Source of the DNA: Candidatus Lokiarchaeota archaeon
GTDB taxonomy: Archaea > Asgardarchaeota > Thorarchaeia > Thorarchaeales > Thorarchaeaceae
NCBI GenBank assembly: GCA_014730275.1
Contig: WJIL01000061.1
Location: forward strand, 1-64,000
Length of the DNA stretch: 64,000 nt
Direction: 5' to 3'
Below are positions 27,252 to 36,515 of the stretch, piece by piece. The notes below the pieces were generated by a model. It worked only from the letters and a program-made list of their open reading frames with translations. It was not told the DNA's origin and searched no databases. The translations under genes were made by a program, and so were the position numbers. How positions within the stretch are numbered: the first letter of the stretch is position 1; every line of letters begins with the position of its first letter.

Positions 27252-28427
27252 TTGACATCACCAGAGGATAAGAAATTGAAAGAAAGAGTGCTAATTCCTG
27301 AAAGCCAAGAAGCTCCAGTTGCAATGATTCCGAGATGGAAGCAGCCCGTATCGGGCATCGTTTCGCTGATCTTGGTCTTCGCAATTACATTCTTGGTATG
27401 GTTTATCCCAGGAGTAGCGACGTTGTCGTCAATACTTGCTGGTTTTGGAATTATGGGTGTTCTATTCGCCATTTGGGGAGAGAACTGGCCCATATCCAAA
27501 TTACGAGAACCGTGGAAAATAGGACTTGTAGCAACAATAGTGAACATCGTAATAGCATTCGTTTTCTTTTTTGTTGCTAATTGGTTCGCCATGGTCTATA
27601 GTCCATGGATTGGCGTCACAGACCCTGCAGCCTATATCGGTGTAGGATGGGCGATATTTGGATCGCTATCCGCCTCCATGTTCTCGTTCGCTGTATTATG
27701 GCTTGCCGGAAGTATGTATTGGCCATGGTTCGACAAGAAGCAACCAGCTCGGGGAATCAGGCTGTTTATTGTAGGATGGATCATCACGATTATCGTATGG
27801 CTCATACTGTTCTTCCCATACGGCAATCCTGATGCAGTTCCAACTGACGTCCAAAGCTGGGTACTGCCGCAATATGGCATCAGCATGGGATGGACCCAGT
27901 GGACGATTTTCTTCTCGCTACTTACGCTCATGGCCTTCGAATACTGGCCATGGGACAAGGCCGGGAAACAACCAAAAATCGGTGTAGCAGCTCTCATTGG
28001 GTGCAGCATCCTAGGTCTAATCATGGTTGTAGCTGCAGGCTTCATTGTTGGATTCATCTTTGTGCCTGTCTTTGCCTTGCTTGGCTACACGGTGCCAGGT
28101 ACTGAGCAGCTATTAGTAGGCATAGGCCTGATGAATGTAGGATATGCCGATTGGCTAATCGTTGCGGTAGTGGTTGTCTCGCTATTCTTTGACAACTGGC
28201 CGAAGAAATACAGTCAGGGAAAGAATCTTGCTATCCGATTCATAACCATTCTGGTTATTGGCACAGTACTCTTTGCAACATTCTACCTGTATTCACCATT
28301 CTTGGGTGCAGCCTATGTGGGTTCACCGTTTTATGATAATCCCACTAGCTTTTTGCTGATGCTCATATGGGTACAACTAATCTTCGCATATCTATGGAAG
28401 AAGTGGCCAGTAGCTGAGGCACTGTAA
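27252..28427 (+). CDS. Repeat-built polytopic membrane protein, unknown function
   Basis: This 391-residue protein starts with TTG at 27252 after GGGGTGAGATGA. It consists of five similar units of roughly 55-75 residues. Each opens with a basic Trp/Pro loop (PRWKQP, ENWPISKLREP, YWPWFDKKQP, YWPWDKAGKQP, NWPKKYSQGK) followed by a hydrophobic hairpin. The chain closes with WKKWPVAEAL. About ten to twelve membrane helices are expected. I do not recognise the family; the W-P-basic loops probably sit at one membrane face. Confidence 0.72.
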   Translation: MTSPEDKKLKERVLIPESQEAPVAMIPRWKQPVSGIVSLILVFAITFLVWFIPGVATLSSILAGFGIMGVLFAIWGENWPISKLREPWKIGLVATIVNIVIAFVFFFVANWFAMVYSPWIGVTDPAAYIGVGWAIFGSLSASMFSFAVLWLAGSMYWPWFDKKQPARGIRLFIVGWIITIIVWLILFFPYGNPDAVPTDVQSWVLPQYGISMGWTQWTIFFSLLTLMAFEYWPWDKAGKQPKIGVAALIGCSILGLIMVVAAGFIVGFIFVPVFALLGYTVPGTEQLLVGIGLMNVGYADWLIVAVVVVSLFFDNWPKKYSQGKNLAIRFITILVIGTVLFATFYLYSPFLGAAYVGSPFYDNPTSFLLMLIWVQLIFAYLWKKWPVAEAL

Positions 28428-28514
28428 ATCAGTATAATATGGGGAGAGGTAGTCTCTCCCCTAGTTTCCTTTTTCTACCGTTACGGTAATAAGTTAGCTA
28501 CAGTATTTTATGCA

Positions 28515-29441
28515 GTGAGGCCTAACCTTGTGACCGAAACGAAACCCGGGCAGTTACCTGTCATTCAAATGACTGTGGATATCCCAAAACCCCTCGAAGA
28601 AACATGGAATCTTTTCTTGAATGAACTTGTTATGCTGCAATGGCTAGGAAATGAGATTACGGCAAACCTGAAAGAAGGTGGAAAAATCCAATTCCTTGGG
28701 GACAACGCACCGCATTCTCCGGAGGTCGCTAGTCATTGGGAGATAAGAAAGATACGAGAGAAGAGGGCACTTTTACTTGAATGGGAGATTCTGGGAGTTG
28801 AGACGCTAGTAGTTTTCAAATTCAGTCCTATTGAAACCGGAACAGTAATCGAGTTGAATCATGGACCGGTTCCCAGTGCAGCACGGCCACTGAATATGCC
28901 GGAACACTGGACAATGATGCTTGCCAATTTCAAATCCTTTGTAGTGCTTGGGGAGCCAGCTCATCGATTTGATTACTCCGACTATCACCCCCTACGACCT
29001 ACGCGATACGATCCAAAAGAAGTCCGGCAGAGCGTGCTCATCAGAGCACCACCCGAATTACCATTCGACGTCTGGACTAATCCCGAGAAGCTGAAACGTT
29101 TCATCCAAGCAGAGGATCCCGTCGTTGATAGACGTTATGCGGGACTCTATACATGGTGGGCAGAGGGCAAGGGGCCGGTTGTCTTCAGGAAGCTTGAAGA
29201 AAACGAGGAAATCGAGTTCAGCTGGGTATACGGTGATGAGCCAGAAACCATCGTAAATGTTCGGTTCGAACAGGTAGAAGACGATACATTGGTTACTCTA
29301 CATCACCACGGATTCCGAAAACCAGAGGATGTAATTGGCTACCGTGTAGGATGGGCATCTGTACTATGTGAACTAAAGCTTGTTTGTGAGCTCGGAGACT
29401 CAGGAATTACACGCATAAGAGGATGGGGAGAAGGGCCTTAG
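28515..29441 (+). CDS. Tandem SRPBCC (AHSA1/START-like) domain protein
   Basis: This 308-residue protein contains two SRPBCC-like domains. The first runs from about residue 15 to 150 (MTVDIPKPLEETWNLFLNE to the AHSA1-type end HWTMMLANFKSFV), and the second from about 175 to 295 (SVLIRAPPELPFDVWTNPEK to GYRVGWASVLCELKLVC). Such domains bind hydrophobic ligands or Hsp90-type chaperones. The start could be GTG at 28515 or GTG at 28530. The 3' end overlaps the upstream open part of the next gene, so co-transcription is likely. Confidence 0.72.
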   Translation: MRPNLVTETKPGQLPVIQMTVDIPKPLEETWNLFLNELVMLQWLGNEITANLKEGGKIQFLGDNAPHSPEVASHWEIRKIREKRALLLEWEILGVETLVVFKFSPIETGTVIELNHGPVPSAARPLNMPEHWTMMLANFKSFVVLGEPAHRFDYSDYHPLRPTRYDPKEVRQSVLIRAPPELPFDVWTNPEKLKRFIQAEDPVVDRRYAGLYTWWAEGKGPVVFRKLEENEEIEFSWVYGDEPETIVNVRFEQVEDDTLVTLHHHGFRKPEDVIGYRVGWASVLCELKLVCELGDSGITRIRGWGEGP

Positions 29442-29506
29442 TAGTGACCAAGCTGACCCAGAAACACACATTAATCAATCACGACAGCAAAGGCGATGTT
29501 GAAAAC

Positions 29507-30217
29507 ATGATAGCCTTCACTCTTGCACCACCTACAATCTATGATTTCTTCCTCGCGGTTTTCTCCTTGGCAGCAATTTACGCCGCGTTGTACATTGCGG
29601 TTCTCCTGAATAACAAAGGTAAACCTGCCTGGGTAGGCCGAAAAGTGATTCATATTTCAGCTGGAACGATTATTGCTCTCATACTTGTTTCCTTTTCCAG
29701 CCTTTACGCACCTGCAATTACCTTGGTCTTCTTTCTCGGAAGCATACTTCTAGCCGCATTTTTCGATTTGGAAATCGTAGAAAGAATGGTTCGTGCAGCC
29801 TCAAGAGAAGAGGGTAGTCCATGGGGAACTATGGCAGCAGCGGTGGGGGCAGTGATATCATATGGAATTGTATTCTTTGTAACTACCGAGAAACCTTGGA
29901 TCTTCGTGGCCGCTGTACTGGCTGTATCGTGGGGCGATGGTGCTGGAGAGCTCATTGGGCGTCCTTTTGGAAGTAGGAAGTATTCAGTAGCAGAGACAAC
30001 CCGGTCACTGGAGGGCAGTCTTGCGGTCTTTGTTTTTACACTAGCTGCTTTAGCCATCTCTGCTTTTCTATTTCGAAATGGTCAAATCAATCTTCTTCTA
30101 TTCCCAATCATAGTCACGTCTGCAGTAGTTACTTTGCTCGAAGCAGTATCGCCATACTGGACAGATAACATATTCATTCCCCTTTCTGTTGCTGGACTTC
30201 TTCTCCTGTTATCATAG
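29507..30217 (+). CDS. Polyprenol (dolichol/phytol) kinase-like membrane protein
   Basis: This 236-residue protein has about seven membrane helices and the CTP-dependent kinase signature SWGDGAGELIGRPFG followed by RSLEGSLAVF. This matches the Sec59/VTE5 family of dolichol or phytol kinases. The conserved N-terminal GRKVIHISAGTIIALI is also typical. The ATG at 29507 was preferred because it starts directly before the first helix; the longer frame adds 28 polar residues. It may phosphorylate an isoprenoid alcohol for archaeal lipid or glycan-carrier metabolism. It converges with a paralogue only two bases away. Confidence 0.8.
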   Translation: MIAFTLAPPTIYDFFLAVFSLAAIYAALYIAVLLNNKGKPAWVGRKVIHISAGTIIALILVSFSSLYAPAITLVFFLGSILLAAFFDLEIVERMVRAASREEGSPWGTMAAAVGAVISYGIVFFVTTEKPWIFVAAVLAVSWGDGAGELIGRPFGSRKYSVAETTRSLEGSLAVFVFTLAALAISAFLFRNGQINLLLFPIIVTSAVVTLLEAVSPYWTDNIFIPLSVAGLLLLLS

Positions 30218-30219
30218 CA

Positions 30220-30951
30220 TTAGAAGAGAGTCATACTCGGGAAAATGAAGGCCCACATAAGGAGAGCTGTACCCAAAGGTAGGAGAAGATTATCCAACCA
30301 TCTTCTGCTCACAAACTCAAGCATAGAAATACAAAATCCTATGAAAAGGATACGAAAGGCAACATCAAAGATGGATATGGTTGCATACAGTAGTAGTGAG
30401 GCTATGCAGGCAAATACTGAAAAGAAAAACACAGCAGCCATTCCTTCGATTGATTTATCTCCAAATGGTCTAGGAATCAGAGCCCCACCAAAGGGCCTAC
30501 CAATAATCTCGCCGGCTGCATCTCCCCAAGAAACTGTAAGAATAGCAGATACCAAAATACTGGGCTGATTCAAGAACAAGAGGAATACAACACCAAACGA
30601 TGTTAGACCGAAAATGCCTGAAGCAAATGTACCGAGTGTATCCTCACCATCTCGGCTCCCAGCAAGAAGGAGATCCCAGATGAGATTGCTGTTATGAGCC
30701 CATGCGTACATCAAAAAGGCACAGAAAATACCGGTTGCGAGGAGGGGACCGGTCAAATTCGAGTAGCTCATAATGCTGAGTCCGATAATAGTCCCCATTG
30801 AAACGTGGACAAGTTTTCTCGCCTTCCAGCTTTCTGTACCGTTTTCATGCTGTCGGTAGGCTATAGCAAGGATAGTTGCCCCAGCTACTCCAGTAAAAAC
30901 TGCAAGGATAACATCCATACAGGTCAATTCACCGAAGAACAGCTGAACCAT
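30220..30951 (-). CDS. Polyprenol (dolichol/phytol) kinase-like membrane protein, paralogue
   Basis: This 243-residue protein is a paralogue of the convergent gene. It has ARKLVHVSMGTIIGLSIMSY near the N-terminus and SWGDAAGEIIGRPFGGALIP with FGDKSIEGMAAVFFFS as the nucleotide-binding signature. About seven membrane helices are expected. The loop after RPFG is longer than in the neighbour. I chose ATG 30951 (after TTGAGGA); ATG 30918 or TTG 31020 are alternatives. A shared isoprenoid-alcohol kinase activity is inferred from the family. Confidence 0.77.
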   Translation of the reverse strand: MVQLFFGELTCMDVILAVFTGVAGATILAIAYRQHENGTESWKARKLVHVSMGTIIGLSIMSYSNLTGPLLATGIFCAFLMYAWAHNSNLIWDLLLAGSRDGEDTLGTFASGIFGLTSFGVVFLLFLNQPSILVSAILTVSWGDAAGEIIGRPFGGALIPRPFGDKSIEGMAAVFFFSVFACIASLLLYATISIFDVAFRILFIGFCISMLEFVSRRWLDNLLLPLGTALLMWAFIFPSMTLF

Positions 30952-31020
30952 AGTCCTCAAGACGAAATTCCCACAAGCTCCCTTTTGTATATTATTGAGA
31001 TTTGCTCGTTCTTCTGCCAA

Positions 31021-31422
31021 GAATCAACAGTTGAAGGTTGCTAATCAACACATTTCTCCAATCGATGATTTCTCACAGTTGGTCATTCTTAGTGAAGCGT
31101 AATTGTTATTAGTAACGGTATTTTAACTATAGTTAATGACCACCATAAATAGAGGCTACATAATGACGCCAAGACAGCAAAGAGATGTTACCCGGAAAGA
31201 AGGAAAGCCAAATGAGATTGGCATTGGTTCGATCTGTAATTGGCCATCAAACGTTCTTCAAAGATATCAATTGACTGACAAAGATGCTAGGCCTTATATT
31301 GCTTTCTTTACAATTAGAAATGCCTGTAATGACTACGTTGCAGGTCCCACACTTGTAGATGACCATGAAATCCTTAAGAGTAACGTTGACCAATACAAAG
31401 TGTGCGTGGGAGGTTGAAGGCA
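31021..31422. other. Non-coding stretch before the small GTPase gene
   Basis: About 400 bases separate the kinase-like gene from the GTPase gene. They contain a perfect 14-bp palindrome (31123-31136) and a marginal open frame of 93 codons from 31136 that I do not trust. The GTPase promoter should lie here. No RNA gene was recognised. Confidence 0.4.
31123..31136. promoter_or_regulatory. Palindrome TTAACTATAGTTAA, possible operator
   Basis: This 14-bp sequence is its own reverse complement. A one-mismatch version lies at 32085-32098, upstream of the CopA-type ATPase, and both are followed by T or TG. A shared regulator for the GTPase and ATPase transcription units is possible. AT-rich palindromes also arise by chance. 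Confidence 0.35.
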
Positions 31423-32031
31423 TTGAGAGATCAAGATGACGGAAGCAAAATAGTAAAGTCAGTTCTAATTGGAGATGCAGCAGTTGGCAAAACCAGTATC
31501 CGAAAACAATACTTAGGAGAAGGCTTCCAAAAAGACCACTTACCAACCATTGGCGTGGATCTCGCCACTAAGAAAGTCTTGTTTAATGATGAGCTTGTGA
31601 AATTTGTGATTTGGGACCTAGCCGGACAACACAACTTCAAGTCGGTCAGAGGGCACTATTACCATGGCTCAAACGGAATTATCTTAGTCTACGATGTAGT
31701 CAATCGTGAATCGTTCTTCAATGCATCCAAGTGGCTGGTTGAAGCCTATAAGAACATGGGTCCACTCCCACCGACAATTATTGTGGGCAATAAAATTGAC
31801 CTCAGACGGAAACCAGAATATACTGATATGGTAACTACTGAAGAAGGGGAGGCCTTCAGACAGAAGTTCGTTGAGAAGCTCGATGTGCCAGCTGTTTTCA
31901 AGGAAACATCTGCTCTTACTGGCGAGAATATCGATGATACATTCAAAGAGCTTCTATCCATGATGGAAGAAGACAGAAAACAAGAAGCCACAGAAATCTA
32001 TCAAAGCAAGAGTGCCCCTCGAATCAAGTAG
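31423..32031 (+). CDS. Rab/Ras-like small GTPase
   Basis: This 202-residue GTPase carries all five G motifs: G1 GDAAVGKTS, the G2 threonine in LPTIGVDL, G3 WDLAGQ, G4 GNKIDL and G5 ETSAL. The body aligns with the Rab/Ras family over about 170 residues. The C-terminus (SKSAPRIK) has no cysteine for prenylation. The TTG start at 31423 has GGGAGGT at ideal spacing; the longer GTG frame would place that site inside the gene. Expanded small GTPases are a eukaryotic-signature trait of Asgard archaea, and roles in membrane or polarity processes are conjectural. Confidence 0.9.
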   Translation: MRDQDDGSKIVKSVLIGDAAVGKTSIRKQYLGEGFQKDHLPTIGVDLATKKVLFNDELVKFVIWDLAGQHNFKSVRGHYYHGSNGIILVYDVVNRESFFNASKWLVEAYKNMGPLPPTIIVGNKIDLRRKPEYTDMVTTEEGEAFRQKFVEKLDVPAVFKETSALTGENIDDTFKELLSMMEEDRKQEATEIYQSKSAPRIK

Positions 32032-32084
32032 GTGTTTGTGTAGCTAGCGAAGTTGCCAAATCATAACGATTATTAGGGAAATTG

Positions 32085-32098
32085 TTAACTATTGTTAA
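32085..32098. promoter_or_regulatory. Near-palindrome upstream of CopA-type ATPase
   Basis: TTAACTATTGTTAA differs at one base from the perfect palindrome at 31123-31136. It lies 54 bases before the ATPase start codon, a plausible operator position for a metal-responsive repressor or activator. Confidence 0.35.
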
Positions 32099-32151
32099 TG
32101 AGTATTGGCTCGCAGCAGTTATTCATACGCTTATTCTAAAGAGGGACAAAG

Positions 32152-34932
32152 ATGAGCAAGGACAAAGAGAAACAAAAGAAGCTATCACTAAACGTAGAAG
32201 GTATGCATTGTGCTTCGTGTGTCGCAACCATCGAAAAATCTCTCAAAAACGAAGACGGAGTAATCGATGCTAGTGTAAGCCTTCTTGATGAAAAGGCACT
32301 TGTTCAGTATGACGCTGAAAAGGTAGACCGATTCAAACTTGAGAAAGCAGTCGAGAATACGGGATACAAGGTCAAGAGAGCCGGAATAACCTACTCCATC
32401 AACCCAAATCCGGGAGAAGATGAGTGGGAAGAAATCGGATCTCATATGAAAGAAATGGATGGCATAATCACCGTCAATACATATCCAGAGACCGGACGTG
32501 TTCTCCTAGAATTCGACGAAGAGTTGCTTAAACCGCGGCGAGCCAAAAACCGTCTTACCGACATGGGATATGAGGTTCAAGAGAGTGGAGGATATGCAGC
32601 AGACCGTGAAGCATCTGCAAGAACGGAAGAAATAAGGAATTACTCTCGCCTTTTTGCGTTTTCACTAGTATTGACGATACCAGTTGTTCTCATCATGTTC
32701 AATGTCATCACACCATTCCTTCCCTCGTGGATGCCTCCAGAAATTTTGATGTTTGTGCTTACAACACCTGTTCAGTTCATTGCTGGATATCCATTCTACC
32801 AAGCAAGCTTCCGTGGACTGATTCATGGGAAGACAAACATGGATACACTGATTATGCTCGGAACGAGTGCCGCGTACTTCTATTCCGTCGCGGCCACGTT
32901 CATTTTCCCGTCATTTGCATCGTTCTATGATACGTCAGGTATGCTCATCACATTCATTCTTTTAGGTAGAACACTAGAAGCAATAGCCAAGGGAAGAACA
33001 TCAAAGGCTATCCGTAGTCTCATGAGCTTGCAGGCCAAAGTTGCTAGAGTAATCCGCGATGGCAAAGAAAAGACGATACCTGTAGAAGATGTACGCCGCG
33101 ATGATCTTGTGCTGATTAGACCTGGAGACAAAATTCCAGTAGATGGAGAGGTGATAGAGGGGCAATCCACTGTTGACGAGTCAATGATTACAGGTGAATC
33201 AATACCTGTTGAGAAGACACCAGGTGACTCAGTTGTAGGAGCTACAATCAACAAAAATGGCGTCCTAAAAGTAAGAGCAACAGAAGTAGGAGAAGATACG
33301 GTTCTATCTCAAATAGTGAAACTCGTGGAGCAAGCTCAAACCGAGAAACCTCCGATACAAAGGAAGGCTGACTCGATAGCGGAGGTCTTTGTTCCAGTAG
33401 TTCTAGTCATTGCGGCCATAACTTTTGGTGGTTGGCTCCTAATTGGTGCGGTTTCATGGACTCGTGCGCTAAGCTTCACTATTGCTGTATTGGTGGCGGC
33501 TTGCCCGTGCGCGCTGGGACTTGCTACTCCCACAGCGATAATGGTAGGTTTAGGTAAGGGAGCAAAGAATGGTATTCTTATCAAGGACGGATCAGCCCTG
33601 GAAGCGATTCCAACTATTGATACAGTTGTATTCGATAAGACAGGAACCCTTACTACCGGAAGACCAGAAGTCACAGATTTCGTTACTGTAGAAGACACAG
33701 ATGAAGACAGTCTACTTGCGAGCATAGCATCAATTGAGAGAAATAGTGAACATCCTCTGGCACAGGCCATAGTCGATTACGTAGAACAGCAATCACTTCC
33801 TGTTGATGACGTTGACAGCTTCAAAGCACTATCCGGAATGGGTGTAGAAGCGCGAATAGGCAACAATGAGTACTTGATTGGGAATCAGAGACTCATGGAA
33901 GAGAGATCTATCAGTATTCGTGAGCTCATACCCCACAGCGATGTCCTTGAGGAACAAGGAAAAACAACGGTTTACTGCGCACAGGACGGAATAGCCAAGG
34001 GAGTGTTTGGAATTGCAGATACACTGAAGCCGAGCTCAGAGGAGACTGTAAAGACTCTGAGTAAGAAAGGTATAGATGTCTGGATGATTACTGGCGACAG
34101 AGAACGAACTGGAAAAGCTATTGCCAAGAAAGTAGGCATTAGTAATGTGATGGCTGAAGTGATGCCTTCGGAAAAGGCACAGAAGGTCAAGGAACTACAG
34201 TCAAGAGGGAGGATTGTTGCCATGACTGGCGATGGAATCAATGATGCCCCTGCCTTGGCACAGGCCGATGTTGGAATCGCACTTGGATCAGGAACGGATG
34301 TATCTGTAGAAACGGGTGAAATAGTGCTCGTACGGGATAATCTTCTAGATGTCGTAAACGCCATCGAATTAGGCAGTCGTACGATGACGAAAATAAAACA
34401 GGGCTTCTTCTGGGCCCTCATCTATAACATGGCACTCTTACCGATTGCTGCAGGGTTATTATTCCCTGTTTTTGGGCTCGCACTCAGACCAGAATTTGCA
34501 GGACTTGCAATGGCGCTATCAAGTGTTAGCGTTGTATCGAATGCTCTCCTTTTGAATAGATTTGAACCAAGTCGCGATACTGAAGCAGAGGTAAAGACTA
34601 CTGATGAACGCCACGCGGTTGCGATAGATCCTGTGTGTGGAATGGAAGTTGATCCAGAGTCCTCTGAGCTCTATACAGAATACGAAGGCAATACATTCTA
34701 CTTCTGTGCTCCGGGTTGTAAGAAGAAGTTTGAAGACAATCCGAAAGAGTTCCTAGATTCTGATGATGAGAAACAAGAGTCGGTTGCAATCGATCCAGTA
34801 TGTAAGATGGAAGTGAATCCTCAGGAAACAGACCTTTTCACAGACTATAATGGCGAGAGATTCTACTTCTGCAATCCACACTGCAAAACAAGGTTTGAAG
34901 AACAGCCAGAAGAGTTTCTAGAAAATAAGTAG
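32152..34932 (+). CDS. copA: Copper-translocating P-type ATPase with two C-terminal YHS domains
   Basis: This is a 926-residue P1B-type ATPase. An N-terminal HMA domain has the metal site GMHCASC (Cys20, Cys23). A second HMA-like segment (about residues 83-142) lacks CxxC. The membrane metal site is CPC (about residues 451-453) in [12 protein letters not shown], with TGES, the phosphorylated Asp of DKTGTLT (about 494) and [11 protein letters not shown]. The CPC motif indicates Cu(I)/Ag(I) transport. Two YHS domains follow at about 823-865 and 878-920 (each PVC.MEV, then C-x3-C). Such domains usually bind metals. The ATG at 32152 follows GAGGG. Confidence 0.9.
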   Translation: MSKDKEKQKKLSLNVEGMHCASCVATIEKSLKNEDGVIDASVSLLDEKALVQYDAEKVDRFKLEKAVENTGYKVKRAGITYSINPNPGEDEWEEIGSHMKEMDGIITVNTYPETGRVLLEFDEELLKPRRAKNRLTDMGYEVQESGGYAADREASARTEEIRNYSRLFAFSLVLTIPVVLIMFNVITPFLPSWMPPEILMFVLTTPVQFIAGYPFYQASFRGLIHGKTNMDTLIMLGTSAAYFYSVAATFIFPSFASFYDTSGMLITFILLGRTLEAIAKGRTSKAIRSLMSLQAKVARVIRDGKEKTIPVEDVRRDDLVLIRPGDKIPVDGEVIEGQSTVDESMITGESIPVEKTPGDSVVGATINKNGVLKVRATEVGEDTVLSQIVKLVEQAQTEKPPIQRKADSIAEVFVPVVLVIAAITFGGWLLIGAVSWTRALSFTIAVLVAACPCALGLATPTAIMVGLGKGAKNGILIKDGSALEAIPTIDTVVFDKTGTLTTGRPEVTDFVTVEDTDEDSLLASIASIERNSEHPLAQAIVDYVEQQSLPVDDVDSFKALSGMGVEARIGNNEYLIGNQRLMEERSISIRELIPHSDVLEEQGKTTVYCAQDGIAKGVFGIADTLKPSSEETVKTLSKKGIDVWMITGDRERTGKAIAKKVGISNVMAEVMPSEKAQKVKELQSRGRIVAMTGDGINDAPALAQADVGIALGSGTDVSVETGEIVLVRDNLLDVVNAIELGSRTMTKIKQGFFWALIYNMALLPIAAGLLFPVFGLALRPEFAGLAMALSSVSVVSNALLLNRFEPSRDTEAEVKTTDERHAVAIDPVCGMEVDPESSELYTEYEGNTFYFCAPGCKKKFEDNPKEFLDSDDEKQESVAIDPVCKMEVNPQETDLFTDYNGERFYFCNPHCKTRFEEQPEEFLENK

Positions 34933-35016
34933 GTTCACCGTTCAGTTCTCAATCTAGAAAAGAAACTGACTCGGTAGAAATTAATATCGTGGTTCCATTT
35001 CATTCCACAAGCGTTA

Positions 35017-36405
35017 ATGCTTGAGGAAACGGAGTTGCTGACAAGACTTCAGAAAATTTACTACGGAATGGCCAGATTCGGTCCCAGTACCATGTTGGAT
35101 ATGTTGGACATGGCCACCTCGCTTTTTTACTTCTCTATTCAAAGACTCCCAGCCATATACACAGGTATCTCCATGGCGATGAGCTACATCGCGATAATGA
35201 TTTCCGAATTGGTTTTTGGTAATCTTTCTGACCGAACACACACAAGATGGGGTCGTAGAAAGCCCTTTGTTATGATAGGGGCACCAGGTATGGCCATATC
35301 GTTCACCTTGGTGTTCACACCGCATCTCTTCCTAGCTCAGGGAGATTTGATAGCACTCTTTCTCTATGCCCTCGTTACGCAGAGCCTCTTCAAGGCCTTT
35401 TATGGTATGACTATGACGCCCTTCCAAGCGTGGATGCCCGAACTCACAGAATCCGAAGAGAGACCAGCTGTCTCCCAGTGGCAGAATATTGCAAACTTCA
35501 TGGGTTTTGTTGTTGGAACGTTCGGTACAACACTTCTTGCTATCGAATCCCATCAATGGGGCTTGCCACCAGTTCTTGTCTATATGATACTCGCGTTCAT
35601 TGTCATTCAAATAGGTGGTTTCATTTTGCCCCTTGTTGGATTGAAAAAAGAAGGAAAGCACATCGACCAACCGGACCTCCTAAAAGATATAGGCCGGGCT
35701 CTTCATGACAGAGATTTCGTAGGTTGGATCCTAGCACAAGGTTTCTTGTCCATTGGTTTTGCTATGGTGATTAAATCCGCATTTCCTTTCATTAACGACT
35801 ATCTCCTTTTTGGTACCCTTGAATTCGTTATATTCGGTGCTGAGCTCTTGCTCGTTGTCTTCATTTTCTTCATGATCTGGCGTTGGATGATCAAGAATCA
35901 CGGAAAGGGGATAACACTACGAATAGCCATGATTGTTACAGCACTAAGCTTGTTCCTGACTTTGTTTGTCCAAACACCTTTGCAGGGTTTCCTGATGATT
36001 GCCATTGTTGGTTCAGGCCTCGCAGGCTATTATCTGATGCCATACATCGTGTATGCAGACTTCGCTAACAAGGATGAGATTCTAACAGGTGAATCGAGGG
36101 CAGGATTCTATACAAGCTTTCCATCTATCCCGCTCAACACATTCCAAGCAATTTCTGTGTTCTTATGGGGTTTCGTGTTTAGCCTACCTGAAGTTGCTCA
36201 GGTTCCACGAGCTCCGTCCGAAACAGTGACTTTGGGATATCTGTATTGGGGGCCTATCGCGGCTGTCTTCATTCTTCTGGCAGTAATTATTCTATTCCAA
36301 ATCAACATAGATCCCGATTTTGAGGCGTTAGAAAAAGAACACTATGGCAGTATACCCGGCGAGGATGAGCAGGAAGATTATGCAGATGAATCCGGTAAGT
36401 GGTAA
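35017..36405 (+). CDS. Sugar:cation symporter of the GPH/MFS superfamily
   Basis: This is a 462-residue, roughly twelve-helix transporter. The loop between helices 2 and 3 reads GNLSDRTHTRWGRRKPFVMI, the hallmark of the glycoside-pentoside-hexuronide:cation symporter family (MelB type). The segment MPELTESEERPAVSQWQN is the usual family loop. A TTAATA sequence about 30 bases before the ATG suggests a nearly leaderless transcript. It probably imports a sugar or oligosaccharide with H+ or Na+. Confidence 0.83.
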   Translation: MLEETELLTRLQKIYYGMARFGPSTMLDMLDMATSLFYFSIQRLPAIYTGISMAMSYIAIMISELVFGNLSDRTHTRWGRRKPFVMIGAPGMAISFTLVFTPHLFLAQGDLIALFLYALVTQSLFKAFYGMTMTPFQAWMPELTESEERPAVSQWQNIANFMGFVVGTFGTTLLAIESHQWGLPPVLVYMILAFIVIQIGGFILPLVGLKKEGKHIDQPDLLKDIGRALHDRDFVGWILAQGFLSIGFAMVIKSAFPFINDYLLFGTLEFVIFGAELLLVVFIFFMIWRWMIKNHGKGITLRIAMIVTALSLFLTLFVQTPLQGFLMIAIVGSGLAGYYLMPYIVYADFANKDEILTGESRAGFYTSFPSIPLNTFQAISVFLWGFVFSLPEVAQVPRAPSETVTLGYLYWGPIAAVFILLAVIILFQINIDPDFEALEKEHYGSIPGEDEQEDYADESGKW

Positions 36406-36515
36406 CCATAATCCTACGAACAGTGGAACTTCGCCAGTGACTCCTCTTCAATATGACCGTGTAAACTTAAATCACTTTCAATTTCTCAGGATATCGGAAA
36501 CGGAGAAGTGAGGAG

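Noticed and set aside
31136-31417. 93-codon open frame beginning at the palindrome
   Set aside because: No domain, no hydrophobic pattern, no ribosome-binding site, and the end overlaps the Shine-Dalgarno region of the GTPase gene; more likely chance.
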